NCBI GenBank assembly: GCA_030247885.1
Contig: JAPDRO010000022.1
Span: 496,001 to 560,000 of the forward strand
Direction: 5' to 3'
Origin: Taxawa tesnikishii (nom. ined.)
Taxonomy: Eukaryota; Ascomycota; Dothideomycetes; Dothideales
Length of the DNA: 64,000 nucleotides
A program made the translations under genes and the position numbers. The notes under the pieces are model-generated. The model was not told the DNA's origin and made no database searches. It worked only from the letters and a program-made list of their open reading frames with translations. Positions 12,120-23,618 of this stretch are shown piece by piece. Position 1 is the stretch's first letter. Every line of letters starts with the position of its first letter.

Positions 12120-12462
12120 TGTGCCTGCTGAAGGAAAGGGGTGAGGAGTGGTTGTCTGCGTATATATCGCGCAGTGAAAGGAAAGGCGAGGCAAGGTAGA
12201 TGTTTCGTGGAGTTGAGTTGCAGTGTACGCCAAGACCGGCCGTGATTGGAAGGAGGCACCAGGAGGGCAGCGACGAAGCGAAACAGCGAATGGACACCCC
12301 CGCGGCTTCCTTCCATGGTCCCGACATCAGCGAACAACTCCACCCTGGCGGTGTGACGGAAACCAGACATATAACCGCGGTCGCTTTCCCTTCCTCGCTT
12401 TGTCTTTTGGAACAGTGCTTGCTTTCTCGTTGCAACCTCCTCGACCCAGCACATACCACACC
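12120..12462. promoter_or_regulatory. Shared divergent promoter region
   Basis: This is 343 bp between the start codons of the TMEM234-like gene (-) and the dioxygenase gene (+). Pyrimidine-rich stretches occur shortly before each ATG, as is common in fungal promoters. No specific operator is identified. Confidence 0.5.
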
Positions 12463-13529
12463 ATGGCGCCCTCGCGAATCAGCCCCCACCGCCCGCCGAC
12501 CGCCGTACGGGCCTGACGCGAGAGCAGCTCGAGTTCTGGGATACGAATGGCTATCTACTCATTCCGGACGCGCTGTCTCCGGAGACGACGAAAGAGCTCT
12601 TGGACGAGTCGTACAGGATGCTGAACGACTTCTCGCTGAATGATCACCCCATGACCAAGTTCTCGACCGGCGAGCAAAGCGCACATGTCGGCGACGAGTA
12701 CTTCCTCGGATCTGGAGACAAGGTCCGGTTCTTTTTCGAAGAAGGTATACAGTTGTTCCCTCTCCTGCCACAGGGCCGTCTTTCCTCCTCTCATGTCCCC
12801 CTCTACCGTAGCAGTAGCAACTAACCACCCTTATCTCTAGACGCTTTCGACGCCAACGGCGCCCTCACCAAGCCCAAAGAAAAGGCCATCAACAAAATCG
12901 GCCACTATCTCCACGCCCTGAACCCGTCCTTCCAGAAAGCCTCCATTTCCTCCACCAATGCCTCCATCGCCTCCTCCCTTGGCTTTCGCGACCCGCGCGT
13001 CCTGCAATCCATGATAATCTGCAAGCAGCCCGAGATCGGCGGGCGCGTCCCTCCACACCAGGACAGCACGTTCCTGTATACGAATCCTCCCTCCGCCGTC
13101 GGCTTTTGGTACGCGCTCGAGGACGCGACGGTCGAGAACGGATGCTTGAGCTTTGCCGCAGGGAGTCACAAGCGCGCCCCCATTCGCTCCCGCTTCGTGC
13201 GTCTACCCGCCGAGTCCGACGGCGCGGCAGACGGCGGACAGCCCGTTGCGTCCGGTACTGGGTTCGCAGAGAACGAGGGCGCGCAGTGGCCTGAGGGGTT
13301 GGTCGAGGATACCGAGGTCAAGAAGGAGGTGTACGAGCTCGGCGAGGTCAAGGCAGGCACACTGGTGCTAATACATGGGAATCTGCTGCACAAGAGCGAG
13401 AAGAATACGAGTTTGAAGGGCAGGATGATATACACATTCCATGTCATTGAGGGCGGGAATAAGTACGATGAGAGGAATTGGTTGCAGCCGCCTGAATCCG
13501 GGTTCACGAAGCTCAAGGGCGCGATATAA
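12463..13529 (+). CDS. Phytanoyl-CoA dioxygenase family protein (PHYHD1-like)
   Basis: Two exons (12463-12744, 12841-13529) flank a 96-bp intron, giving about 323 aa. The N-terminus (TREQLEFWDTNGYLLIPDAL) is the usual opening of the PhyH fold. The Fe(II) site is visible: HQD in PPHQDSTFLY supplies His and Asp, and the distal His lies in LIHGNLLHKS, followed by an Arg that would bind 2-oxoglutarate. These enzymes hydroxylate substrates using 2-oxoglutarate and oxygen; the similarity is closest to PHYHD1-like proteins, whose substrate is uncertain. One C is missing in the run 12483-12487, just after the ATG, so naive translation from this ATG stops early. There is no obvious targeting signal. 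Confidence 0.87.
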
Positions 13530-13822
13530 CAATGAGCGTCTGTAGATGAGGTCTACGAAAGGTTGGAGATGAGGGTATGAGGTGGACTCTGAGCAAAGCA
13601 GCGGTGGCTTTTGACATGCATTTGTTTGTTTGGTCTGGCGGCGCTCTTGGTTCTGATCGATGGGTTGCACGACTATGCTGGAACGCGAAGACGGCGAACG
13701 CTCCTTTCTCGGTTGGCGTGTTGTGGTTTGAGGATCGGTCATCTTACATCTCACACTATTGTACAGGGTATATGTGTTGCTGGCGGGCACGGCACCCTTT
13801 TGAGGGCCCAATCATCCCAGCC
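13530..13822. other. Convergent 3' intergenic spacer
   Basis: This spacer separates the 3' ends of the dioxygenase (+) and PPR (-) genes. It holds only their 3' untranslated regions. Confidence 0.45.
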
Positions 13823-16147
13823 TCACCTCTCGATTTCCATCTTTCTCTTCACAGGCACGTCAACTGCCTGATCCAGCAACCACTCGATACTCGCCTCCGT
13901 GGCAGTACCCTTGGCCTTCATATCCTCGTCTTTCTCCCAAGCCTCCGCGAGCAACTCGTGCAGTGGCCTGACCGGCACCAGCTTCCCCACTACCTCCATA
14001 TCCGCCTTCACGAGCCACTGCAACGTCCTCTTGCGCAGCATCTGGTCCGGCATCTCACGCCAGTCCCACTCGGGCTTTTTCTGAGCCCCAATCTTCTTCA
14101 GCAGATCCTTCAGCAGCTTTTCATCGATCCGGGCGGGTTCATCCCCTAATTCGTGTTGCAGAGACGCGGGCACCTTCACGTCCACTCTGACAGCCAGACC
14201 TACAGCCACTTTTGCGGCATTGGCGCGAAACGTTAGACCCCGCGAGACAGCACGGTCTGAAGTGTCTGGCGCGTATTGTGTAATGTTCGTTTCCATTGTG
14301 GACTGCGTACGGTAGTCGATATGTCCAGCCATGCAAGCGTAGCGCCAGACAACGCGGAGAAGATTATAACAACGCCGCTGCCACGTGAGGACGAAGAGCT
14401 GTCGGAATGTCGTCCCATCGGGCCGGATGCAATGTACGCCCCTGTATGACTGCAGCAAGCGCGTTGTGAATGCCATGGCGGCTGCAACGTTTCCTTGCCG
14501 CGCGCAGCACGTCAGAAGGATGTTTAGTGAAGCCACGGTCGCACGGCGGCCGCGTGCTTCTAGCTCGTCGAGAATCCGGCTCGCCGTGTTCATTTGTCCG
14601 CGAGCAGCCTTGATCGTCAGCATCCGATTCGCAGTTGAGGGAGTCAACCACTCCGGTCCGCCCCAAGCGCGGTCGTAGTGTTCGAAAAATGCGGACGTGG
14701 TGTTGCCGCGCGCGATCCAGGCGCTGTAGTCGTGTTCGACGAAGACTTGCGCGAGCGCCATTTTGGCAGCCGGACTGACCAGGAGGCCCTTGACGCGCAT
14801 GTCGTGGGCAATGTGACGGGCGTCTTTGTTCGATCGCGACGCTACGAGATTGACCAGCGGAATCCATGTTTCCCACGTGGGCTTGAGGTTGCGGCGCAGC
14901 ATGAGGCGGAGCGCAAATGCGTAGTTGTGAAGATCCTGCTCGTCACTAGCGGCTCGCATGAAGACGTGGAAGAGGCTAGGTTGGAAGTGGAAAGTGCTGG
15001 TATCCAGCGCTTGGAAAATTTGTCGCGCTTCGGGAAACTTGCGATGCTCGGTGAGAAACTCGATGGCGGACCGACAAGCGTGAGGTGATATGACCGGCAG
15101 GCGTTCAGGATCGCAGAACAGTTTTACGAGGATGTCCGTAACGGAATGGACGTGCTGGTTCGCGGGGATGGAAGGGCCATGAGCGTCGTAAATGTTGCGT
15201 CGAGTGAGACGTGACATGTGTGATTTGACCAAATCGTCCACATAGTTGGCAAAAGATACAACGGTCCAGGTAGCTGGTACAACGGCCTCTTCCGCGCGGT
15301 GTGCTGCGTCTGGATACTGATACTGGTTCCATACCGCCCGGACAAGCGGGCGAACAAGGGTTTCTCGTGCCTTTTCGACGGAGTCGACTGAATAGGTTTC
15401 CAGCCGGCCGCGCTCGTTGAGGTTCTCGTGGGACATCACGTCAATGACGTTGTTCAGCCTCTGCTTGGCTAGCCTGATTGATGTGGGCGTGCCAGACAAG
15501 AGGATGGAATCGAATCCTTTAGTTGCTTGCTCGTCAATGTGGAGTATTTGGATGTGACAATCTGTTAGGAGCATCGTCTCCAGCACCAGCTCGTTCAGGT
15601 CCCCGACATAAGTGCCTCGGGTGCCCTCTGGCAAGCTGAGGCGCTCGATGTGCTTCCCATGCTCTTTCGAATCGCTTGAAGTATTTTCCAAAAGCTCACG
15701 GAAGGGTGTGCGCCAATCTTCCGCATCCGTGAAATTCAGCCGTAACCGGCGTTTCCGGGCTGCGTTGAGTTTTCGTGTTTCAAGCTGATATGCGAGGTTC
15801 CTGACCAGGCGATACGTGGGTTTGGTGTCCTGTATCCTGTCCTTGATATTTTTCGCCTTCTCTCTAGGATCAATAGGCGATACGACTGACGCCGGTGTAT
15901 TCTCATCCAGGTCCTTGTTGACCGCGATCCTCCAAGCAGAGCCTTTATCGCGGACAGGCTTCAACGGGTTGCCATCGCTCTTGCTGTCCGTCTCGTGTAA
16001 TGGAACGGACGAGTCCTGTCCTCCGGAAGCGGTTGCGAACCACCGAGGGTAGAGGAAAAGGAGCGGTTCTTTAGGTTGCCATAGGTGACCGCTCTGAGAT
16101 TGGACGAATCTACTAACTCGCCAACACTGACGAGCAATTACCGGCAT
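13823..16147 (-). CDS. Mitochondrial PPR-type RNA-binding protein
   Basis: This is an intact 774-aa frame from the chosen ATG at 16147; an in-frame extension to 16342 exists but looks like leader. The N-terminus is Arg-rich and hydrophobic without acidic residues (MPVIARQCWRVSRFV), as in mitochondrial presequences. A segment around residues 185-240 (HIQILHIDEQ ... SIRLAKQRLNNV) resembles a KH-type fold. The C-terminal half contains helical-pair repeats of PPR type, such as ARQIFQALD, LNILLTCCARQGNVAAAM and FRQLFVLTW. PPR proteins bind organellar transcripts and act in their stability, processing or translation; the target cannot be named. A basic, Lys/Glu-rich C-terminus closes the protein. 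It is divergent from MAD2 with 378 bp between ATGs. Confidence 0.7.
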   Translation of the reverse strand: MPVIARQCWRVSRFVQSQSGHLWQPKEPLLFLYPRWFATASGGQDSSVPLHETDSKSDGNPLKPVRDKGSAWRIAVNKDLDENTPASVVSPIDPREKAKNIKDRIQDTKPTYRLVRNLAYQLETRKLNAARKRRLRLNFTDAEDWRTPFRELLENTSSDSKEHGKHIERLSLPEGTRGTYVGDLNELVLETMLLTDCHIQILHIDEQATKGFDSILLSGTPTSIRLAKQRLNNVIDVMSHENLNERGRLETYSVDSVEKARETLVRPLVRAVWNQYQYPDAAHRAEEAVVPATWTVVSFANYVDDLVKSHMSRLTRRNIYDAHGPSIPANQHVHSVTDILVKLFCDPERLPVISPHACRSAIEFLTEHRKFPEARQIFQALDTSTFHFQPSLFHVFMRAASDEQDLHNYAFALRLMLRRNLKPTWETWIPLVNLVASRSNKDARHIAHDMRVKGLLVSPAAKMALAQVFVEHDYSAWIARGNTTSAFFEHYDRAWGGPEWLTPSTANRMLTIKAARGQMNTASRILDELEARGRRATVASLNILLTCCARQGNVAAAMAFTTRLLQSYRGVHCIRPDGTTFRQLFVLTWQRRCYNLLRVVWRYACMAGHIDYRTQSTMETNITQYAPDTSDRAVSRGLTFRANAAKVAVGLAVRVDVKVPASLQHELGDEPARIDEKLLKDLLKKIGAQKKPEWDWREMPDQMLRKRTLQWLVKADMEVVGKLVPVRPLHELLAEAWEKDEDMKAKGTATEASIEWLLDQAVDVPVKRKMEIER

Positions 16148-16525
16148 CCGCCTAGAAACATAATCGAGGAGGTGAAAGAAAATGCAATGTAAGGAATCCT
16201 CTTGTTGATCAGTAACAGAACAGTTACCGTATTGAGAAAATTGCGGACTTGGAACCGCGGAGGACGGGAGTTGCCGTGCAACCATGCTGCAAGGGTCTAG
16301 AGCACGTGTTGACAACCATACCATTCTTCTTCTTATCCACAACCGTGCGAGCTCGACAATAAAATAGTCCTGATCTCATTGCAACCAGCTTATTGTACAG
16401 TCATTGCCGTATTTCTGCGTTCCCTGTCGAAGAGCAACACCACAAGGCCGAACGCCGAGTGAGCAAAGGGATCACCACTCGACCGACTATTGCGTATCAA
16501 CAGTACCGCGCCCAACACCGCCAAC
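16148..16525. promoter_or_regulatory. Divergent promoter region, PPR gene and MAD2
   Basis: This is the 378-bp spacer between two outward-facing start codons. No defined operator is seen. Confidence 0.45.
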
Positions 16526-18004
16526 ATGTCGTCCAAGGAAGACAAAGCAAAAACGCATAAGCTCGCTCTCAAAGGTCCGCATGTTTGAATGGGAAGCTCA
16601 GAACAGCCGTTTGATCTTTCTTTCTTTTCAGGCTCTTCGAAGACAGTCACTGAATTCGTATGCATTTACTGAATGGGCTTCATACCAAACTAAGCTGACA
16701 CCATCAGTTCGAATATTGCATAAACACCATCCTGTTCGTACGAAGCATATGACGTGAATCATCCATTGGGTACTAACCTCTACATAGATTCCAGCGTGGG
16801 GTCTATCCACCTGAAGACTTCACAGCGTGGGCACTTAATGTCTTCATCTCGCAACATCTGCTAATCCCTCCAGGGTCAAGAAATATGGGTTGAATATGCT
16901 TGGTAAACTCATTTCTAGCATGACTCAAGAACACGTCGCTAAAGAAACAACAGTGTCACAAGATGATCAGGTGAAAGCATACATCAAAAAGATCATGTCA
17001 CAGCTTAACAAGTGGATGCTGAAATCGAAGATCTCAAAATTGGTGATTGTGATCACGAGCAAAGAAACAGGCGAACACGTCGAGAGATGGCAATTTGATG
17101 TGAGTACAGCCGAGGAGCACAACCCTTTGGCTACCTTCCAATGTCCGGACTGGAAAATCAAGCCAAGAGGGACCCCTAGCAACAAAACTACCTGACGGCC
17201 CGCATACCAGCCGAATCTTGAGATGCGCTGCACTACTGGAACTACGCATTTTGACAGAAAACTCTCTCTATGCTAGTTGAGTAAGGTAGTGAAGCACCGC
17301 CATTTCGGTGAAGGTTGCGGACCCCCGGTCGGAGCGGGAAATCCTGCGATACTACATTCGGAGCTTCACCCAATGAACATGGTGGTGTTAGCTACACGCG
17401 ACTGACATTGGGTAGGTTCAAATCTTCGGCAAGGACAGCAAGCACAAGATATCGGAGAAAAGCACTGACAAAGAGAACGCCGCACCATCGTAAGTTAGGC
17501 CAATTCTTACAGTGTCCTCGTGAGCCAGTGAGCCAGTGAGCCAAAGCTGGCGTTGAGCAACAACACTTGACCCAGTACGGTGGTTGCAGAACACGTATCT
17601 GCTAAACAAACAACACGCAGCCGCGGATGCCACCCGCCCGAAGAGATGACCCACTGTACGAATGAAGTCTAACAACTATACAGTACTGAGCCGACAGCTG
17701 AGAAGACAGAGCAAGAAGTCCAGCAAGAGATTCAATCTATTTTCCGCCAGATCACCGCATCAGTGACGTTTCTCCCGATGCTGGACGGAAACTGCACGTT
17801 CAACGTCTTGGTGTATGCCGATGCGGACTCTGAAGTGCCTCTAGAATGGGGTGACAGTGATGCAAAGGAGATCAAGAACGGCGAGAGGGTGCAGCTCAGG
17901 AGTTTCTCAACCAACAACCATCGCGTCGATACGCTCGTCAGCTATAGGTATGGACTCTTCTTAGCCATGATTGAGTTACATCTAACAGAAGCATGGCAGG
18001 CTAG
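16526..18004 (+). CDS. MAD2: Spindle assembly checkpoint protein Mad2 (HORMA domain)
   Basis: Nine exons can be placed exactly: 16526-16574, 16632-16657, 16708-16733, 16788-16826, 16874-16902, 16954-17099, 17416-17489, 17684-17947 and 17989-18004. They sum to 222 aa. The product spans the whole HORMA domain: ALKGSSKTVTEF at the start, FQRGVYPPEDF, VKKYGLNMLVSQDDQVKAYI, the long helix, ERWQFDVQIF, a short Lys/Ser/Glu-rich insert, and the safety-belt region (SVTFLPMLDGNCTFNVLVY ... HRVDTLVSYR). Mad2 changes fold to clasp Cdc20 or Mad1 at unattached kinetochores and restrains the anaphase-promoting complex. Several exons are only 16-49 bp and intron 6 is 316 bp, so automated prediction is likely to fail here; the open frames at 16890 and 17763 are only pieces. 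It is intact. Confidence 0.95.
17521..17543 (+). repeat. Short tandem repeat in a MAD2 intron
   Basis: The 8-bp unit TGAGCCAG is repeated nearly three times inside MAD2 intron 7. Confidence 0.8.
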
Positions 18005-20865
18005 CAGAGTAAAGGTAGCGGGGACCCAGAGGCGCGGGGCGGCCGTCAGATGTCTCGGGGGCTCTCGGCGGTTTTGGAGCAGTTGGCGGCAATGGCGTTA
18101 AAGGTTGTTCGACGGTGGAACTGTTGGGTGTAAAGCCAGAATCTACAAGGCTGGCCTCCAATCTCCGCCTGTAGAAACAGATCAGCTGAGGGTAGAGGGG
18201 CTTGACACAGTCACAGAGTCTGGACACCCGATCTACTTTGAGCCCCCTCCGGATTGTGGCTAGTGTGGCACGGTGATCAGCAAGTCATGGATAGAGAGAG
18301 CGCTTGGCAGTAACCGAACGAACACGATCTACGATGACTGCCAGCGGTTGCTTTCTAACGTACACTTTGCCTGCAAACGATGCTTCTTTCTGCACGGTGC
18401 ATGCGAACTGATAGATGTGGCAAGTGGAGTGAGGCTATTGCATGCGTGCTGCATCGATAAGACGAGTTGCCGCGGTCAACGAGAACTAAGAAAATAGCAA
18501 CCGGTTAGACAGTGGCTATTTTCTGCATTGCACGATAACACCTTATGGTCTCTACGCTGCTCCTGCGCGAACCCGATAGTCGTGGACAAGGATGCGATGC
18601 CTGTAATAGATCGCATTTCACCTGGATCACAAATCATCCTGCCAGGTCTCGAGACAAGCGCCGCACCTGGGTTCTAGAGGGACGCGCCGGCGTGGACCAT
18701 CAAGCCGCGTGAGTTGCGGGCGAGTGCAGAGGGGTGGATCCGGCGCGGAAGTTCCTTTGACCTCCTGAGCCAAAAGAGAATGGCTCCGCGGAACGCAGAA
18801 CAGAGATTCTCACCCGGTAGTGCGGTGCATTCCATGTCGACAAACAAGAACTGGTGCCTGCATGAACCTTAACCCATATCCTTGACGAGTCGTGCGGGCG
18901 ATGCGAAGATTTTGGTGAAGTCGAGCAGCATGTGTTCGGCACCGAAAATAGACACAACGAAGTTCCCAACCGCTGTGATCGTCCCCTCTCACGCTTCGGC
19001 CGGATTTGGCGCCACAACGGTGCAACCCGCTTTTTCTAGCGCAGCACCAGTGAAGCACCATCCTACTGACCGTGTTCCGGCGCTCGGGATGACTGATTTT
19101 TGTGACGCCGTTGTGGGTTCCGTCATTTCCACGTCCAAATCGCCATACAGCTGAATCCACGACCCGGTGAGAGAGGGTGCCAGCCCCTGGGATTTGCACA
19201 CAGACAATTACCTAGGTTCTGGATAGCTGAGGTTCGGCTACGACACGTAGACATGCGATTGTCGGCTTCTCTCGACTCTTGTTCCTGAGCGATCGTATGC
19301 CGAAGCCAAGAGTGTCTGAACACCCTGCAGAATCCCGCGTTCCCTGCTACAGGCCGCTGTGGAGCCAGCGAAGCACGCCGCTTGACGTCGACTGCCGACC
19401 CTAGGCCAGGGAGCATGCAAGAATAGGGAACCTTGCAGCGATAGACCTTTTCAACACCCAAGTAGTAAGCTCGTGGATAGCCGCTCGTATATCTCCCGCT
19501 ACTGCCGGTCTACCGCTGGCGGGCTCGCAATCCTCACGCGGTCACGGCGCGATAGCACCTCGGGTTGCTTGCGGCGATCCGTAGGCGCCTCAACATTACA
19601 CGAAACGTGGGAGCATTTGCAACCAGCTGGCGAATGGCGACGACTCCAGGGCCGCACACACGGCCTCGGCTATGAATCTTTAGATCACACCTCGCATGGG
19701 ACTGAACACCCTCTCCACCTCGCGTGTGGTCGATTCGATGCTCGCGCTGTGGCGCCGCACGTCGAACACTCGACGGGATGGCTGCTTTAGGCATTTCGCC
19801 TACGCTTTGACATCATCCGGGTCGGCCATTCCTTTGATCTCCCGCTATTCTGCACTGGGTAGCAGGGCAGCCACAGACATGTCGCATCTCCCGACCTAGG
19901 TGTGCTGCTCCCGCGACCGCCACGACCGCCACGCTGGGCTACGCTGGGCTGCGCTGGGCTGCTACACTGCGCGTCTCACTACAGACGCAGTGACGTGCCG
20001 AGTATGTTGTTACAACAAGGTTTTCTTGCTACTCCGACAGTGTTGCAAATAGTGCGGCTGTTGCAGTGTATGTTGACACACGATCAGCGTGTCTGGCCTC
20101 TCTGAGCAGCAGCTGGGCGGCGTTGTTCATGCGCAAACTGACTAGCATACAATTTGCTGCTACCAGTAGGTGCGTTGACTTCATCGGTCCCGTCATCAAA
20201 GAGCTATCGCTTCTGGGCATGCAGCGGCAAGTCTGCAAGGTACCCGCATAAGGTTGGCGACCGGTAGACTTTAGCGTTGGACTTTGCTGTGACGTCCGAG
20301 CTTTGGCACGCTTTGGGCGACTACCAGGGGTCTAAAACGAGACATGGACGATACGCTATTCTGGACCGGTCGTGTGTGCAGGACCATCTTGGGATGCTTC
20401 TAGCGCAGTGCAGTGCACAACACCAGGCAATCTTGTTGCCGTTGTGGCCCTCGAACCTCGCCGGGTCCGTGAAATCCTTGAATGGGTGAGTGGGTGGTCA
20501 TGCAGTCCTGAGAGAATATATTGCCCGGTGCTACGACCGTTGATAGCTCTCCTTCTCGTCCCTCATCCCATTTCTCCTTCTCATCCTCTTGTGTAGGCAC
20601 TTCGGGCCTCAGTCTTTCGTTCACCAGTTTCGTGGATCACCTCTATCGGTCCCGAGCTGTCCTTTCGCTCTACACCACCTTTCCCCGCAACAGACCGCAA
20701 CAGACCCAAGGATCATCTGGATCATAAGATCATTCAATAGTCACCAGAACTACCAAGCTTTGCAACCGGTCAATCGACCGTTTTAACTGCCCAAACCCGC
20801 CACCTGGGCTCTTTTTGTATAAACAGATCAGAGTTCCCTGTTCGTTTTCCTTACACACAACCGCA
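18005..20865. other. 2.9-kb gene-free stretch
   Basis: No frame here shows a domain, splice-linked continuation or coding-like composition. The largest are about 130 codons and overlap each other on both strands. One minus-strand piece near 18989-19207 reads smoothly but has no recognisable relative. The right end is the likely promoter and 5' leader of the glycosyltransferase gene, with pyrimidine-rich tracts before its ATG at 20866. Confidence 0.4.
19914..19965 (+). repeat. Short GC-rich tandem repeats
   Basis: Two copies of a 9-bp CGACCGCCA unit are followed by three copies of an imperfect 11-bp GCTGGGCTACG unit. The tract is not within a gene. Confidence 0.75.
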
Positions 20866-23618
20866 ATGGGTTTTCTGAAGTCGTATCTTGCGCCCGGCAA
20901 GGCCAAGAAGGAGGCGGAAGAGAAGAAGGCAGTCATTCACGAGAAGCAAGCAGAGGCTGCAGGACCAGCATCAGCTTTCGCACCCAAGTCCGAGTTCCCT
21001 TCTGCTGTCGGTACTCCAGGCAATGGCACCACTCCGTGGGGATCGCGTCCGGCATCCCTCTACCCCAATGACCAGCGGAAGTCTCAGATGGACGAGCTGA
21101 ACGACATCAAGTGCGATGTCATGGTCAACTGGCTATACCACCAGCAGATGGAAGCTCTTTGGACAGCAGGCGGTCAAGATGAGGGTGTTATCCTCAAGAA
21201 GAGTAAGGGCCAGTACACATGTTGCCCTGCGGACATTGTCGACGAGCCATTCGGATTCTTCAAGGCCATCCAGACATTGAACGTTAGGGTGAGTGCCTCT
21301 ACAGTTCCATTTTCAACGAGTGCGTGCTGACACTCTCTAGTGTGCCATGACCGTCAACACTCGTGTCATCAAGCTCTTCCTCCACAACAACAGCAGACCA
21401 TACGTTCCTCTCAAGGGCGGTCTTCGTCTACAAGTTCTTCCAGACATCTCCTACCTGCCTCGTTGCCAGAAGCATCAGTTCGCTGCTTTCCTTGCCGACA
21501 AGGGCATCCTGATCGTCTGGGACGACGAGCCTCGCCACCTGCTCGACCGTGCTCGCCAGATCGAGAAGGGCCTCATGGAGATGATCTGGGAGGACGAGAC
21601 CGTGGAGGACGGTAACGACGAGAAGGCTAAGCAGGGTGGTGCTGTCGACGTTGAGGAGATGTCCGCCGATGAGGGAGACCCAGAGGCTGGCAAGTCTGAG
21701 GGCGAACGTCGCATCGTCCTTATCCACCCCTGATCTCATTCTGCACCATGTTCCTCACTATTGGTGCCATCGGTCTCGGTTGGAAGCGTGTCGCAGTCGA
21801 GTTGGCTGTCGACCACAACTGGATCCGTCTTGCCTTCATTCTCGTTGCTCTTCCCCAGGCATGGCTCGGTCTTTTCTTCTTTCAGGCTCTCGCCGGCAAC
21901 GTCTTCCAATGTCTCGGTCCCATCGCTCAGGTCAACCAGAACACCAAGTACTTCTCCGGAGTTGCACCAAAGCGCATCAAGCGCCCCGCTGGTTGCCTTC
22001 CTCACGTCACCATCCAACTCCCTGTTTACAAGGAAGGTCTCGCTGCTGTCATTGAACCCACTGTCCGTTCGCTCAAGGCTGCCATGTCCACCTACGAGAT
22101 GCAGGGTGGTACCGCCAACATCTTCGTCAACGACGATGGTATGCAGCTGATCTCTGAAGAGGATGCTCGCGCCCGCCAGGACTTTTACGATGAGCACAAC
22201 ATGGGTTGGGTCGCTCGTCCCAAGCACAACCCCAAGCCTGCTCCTGGTGAGGAAGTCTTCCTCCGCCGCGGAAAGTTCAAGAAGGCCTCCAACATGAACT
22301 ACGCTATGTGGGTTTCCAACCGTGTTGAGGACAAACTTGCCGCCATCTTCCGCCCAGAGACCTGGACTCAGGAGGATGAGGCGAACGCTTACGTCAAGGC
22401 ATTGAACGAGGTCGTCGAGGAGGACGAAGGCCGCACTTGGGCAGACGGCAACATTCGTATGGGTGACTACATCCTGATCATCGACTCTGATACCCGCGTG
22501 CCAACCGACTGTTTCCTCGACGCCGTCTCCGAGATGGAGCAATCCCCCAGGTCGGCATCATCCAGTTCAACTCCGGTGTCATGAACGTTACCGACAGCTT
22601 CTTCGAGCGTGGTATCACTTTCTTCACCAACCTCGTCTACACTGCTATCCGCTTCGCTGTCGCCAACGGCGATGTTGCTCCTTTCGTCGGTCACAACGCT
22701 GTTCTTCGCTGGTCTGCTGTCCAATCTATCGGCTACGACGACGCTGAAGACAAGCGCGAGAAGTTCTGGTCTGAAGAGACCGTGTCTGAGGATTTTGATA
22801 TGGCTCTTCGTCTTCAGACCAACGGTTACGTCTGCCGTTACGCTGCTTACACCGGCGATGGCTTCAAGGAGGGCGTGTCGCTCACTGTCTACGACGAGTT
22901 GGCTCGTTGGGAGAAGTACGCCTACGGTTGCTCTGAGCTTCTTTTCCACCCGGTCCGCTACTGGCTCACCCGTGGTCCGTTCACCAAGCTCTTCCGCACT
23001 TTCATCTGGTCCAACATGCCTCTGCCATCCAAGTTCACCATTCTGGCCTACATTGGTACCTACTACGCTCTCGCTTCTTCCTGGCTCCTTACCACCATGA
23101 ACTACTTCCTCGTCGGTTGGTACAATTCCGCGCTCGACCACTACTACCTCGACTCATGGAAGGTCTACGTCGCCATCGTCGTGGTCTTCTCCGCTCTTGG
23201 TAACTTCTCGCTTGCTGTCCTCCGTTACCGTATTGGTGAGAAGCCGATCATGGCGGCCATGGTTGAGAACTTCAAGTGGGTTTTCCTGCTCATCATCTTC
23301 CTTGGTGGTGTTTCCCTCCACGTCTCCCAGGCCATTCTCTGCCACTTGTTCGGTATCGACATGTCTTGGGGTGCCACATCTAAGGAAGTTGAGAATACTA
23401 CCTTCTTTGAGGAAGTACCAAAGGTCATCAAGAACTTCAAGGGTACCTTCATCTTCGGCTTCGGTATGACCGCCTGTATCCTCGTCTTGCGCTTCGCCGT
23501 CCCCGAGTACTGGAGGATCGATACCTTCATCGCCATCTATCCAATGTGCACCATCATCGTCTTCCACGTGCTCTTGCCCATTGCACTCAACCCCAGTCTC
23601 ATGCTTTTCACCTTCTAA
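20866..23618 (+). CDS. Membrane family 2 glycosyltransferase (ZtGT2-like)
   Basis: Two exons (20866-21288 and 21341-23618, 52-bp intron) give about 900 aa after bridging two one-base gaps in C-runs at 21727-21730 and 22544-22548. The order of parts is: a hydrophilic N-terminus, two membrane helices (ISFCTMFLTIGAIGLGW; FILVALPQAWLGLFFFQAL), and a cytosolic GT-A domain. That domain has the nucleotide-binding Asp in NDDGMQ near residue 404, the metal-binding DSD in IIDSDTRVP near 521, EDFDMAL near 624 and an RW pair in ELARWEKYAYG. Several C-terminal membrane helices follow. This is the layout of processive GT2 synthases. The fungal protein of this kind that I recall, Zymoseptoria ZtGT2, is needed for hyphal growth on solid surfaces; orthology is an inference. 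The product polysaccharide is unknown. Confidence 0.85.

Noticed and set aside
21727-22548. Programmed ribosomal frameshifting in the glycosyltransferase
   Set aside because: No slippery heptamer or consistent downstream structure is evident, and the same kind of break occurs in many unrelated genes here, so sequence error is simpler.
22467-23141. 224-codon open frame on the minus strand
   Set aside because: It is a shadow of the glycosyltransferase exon, with no motif.
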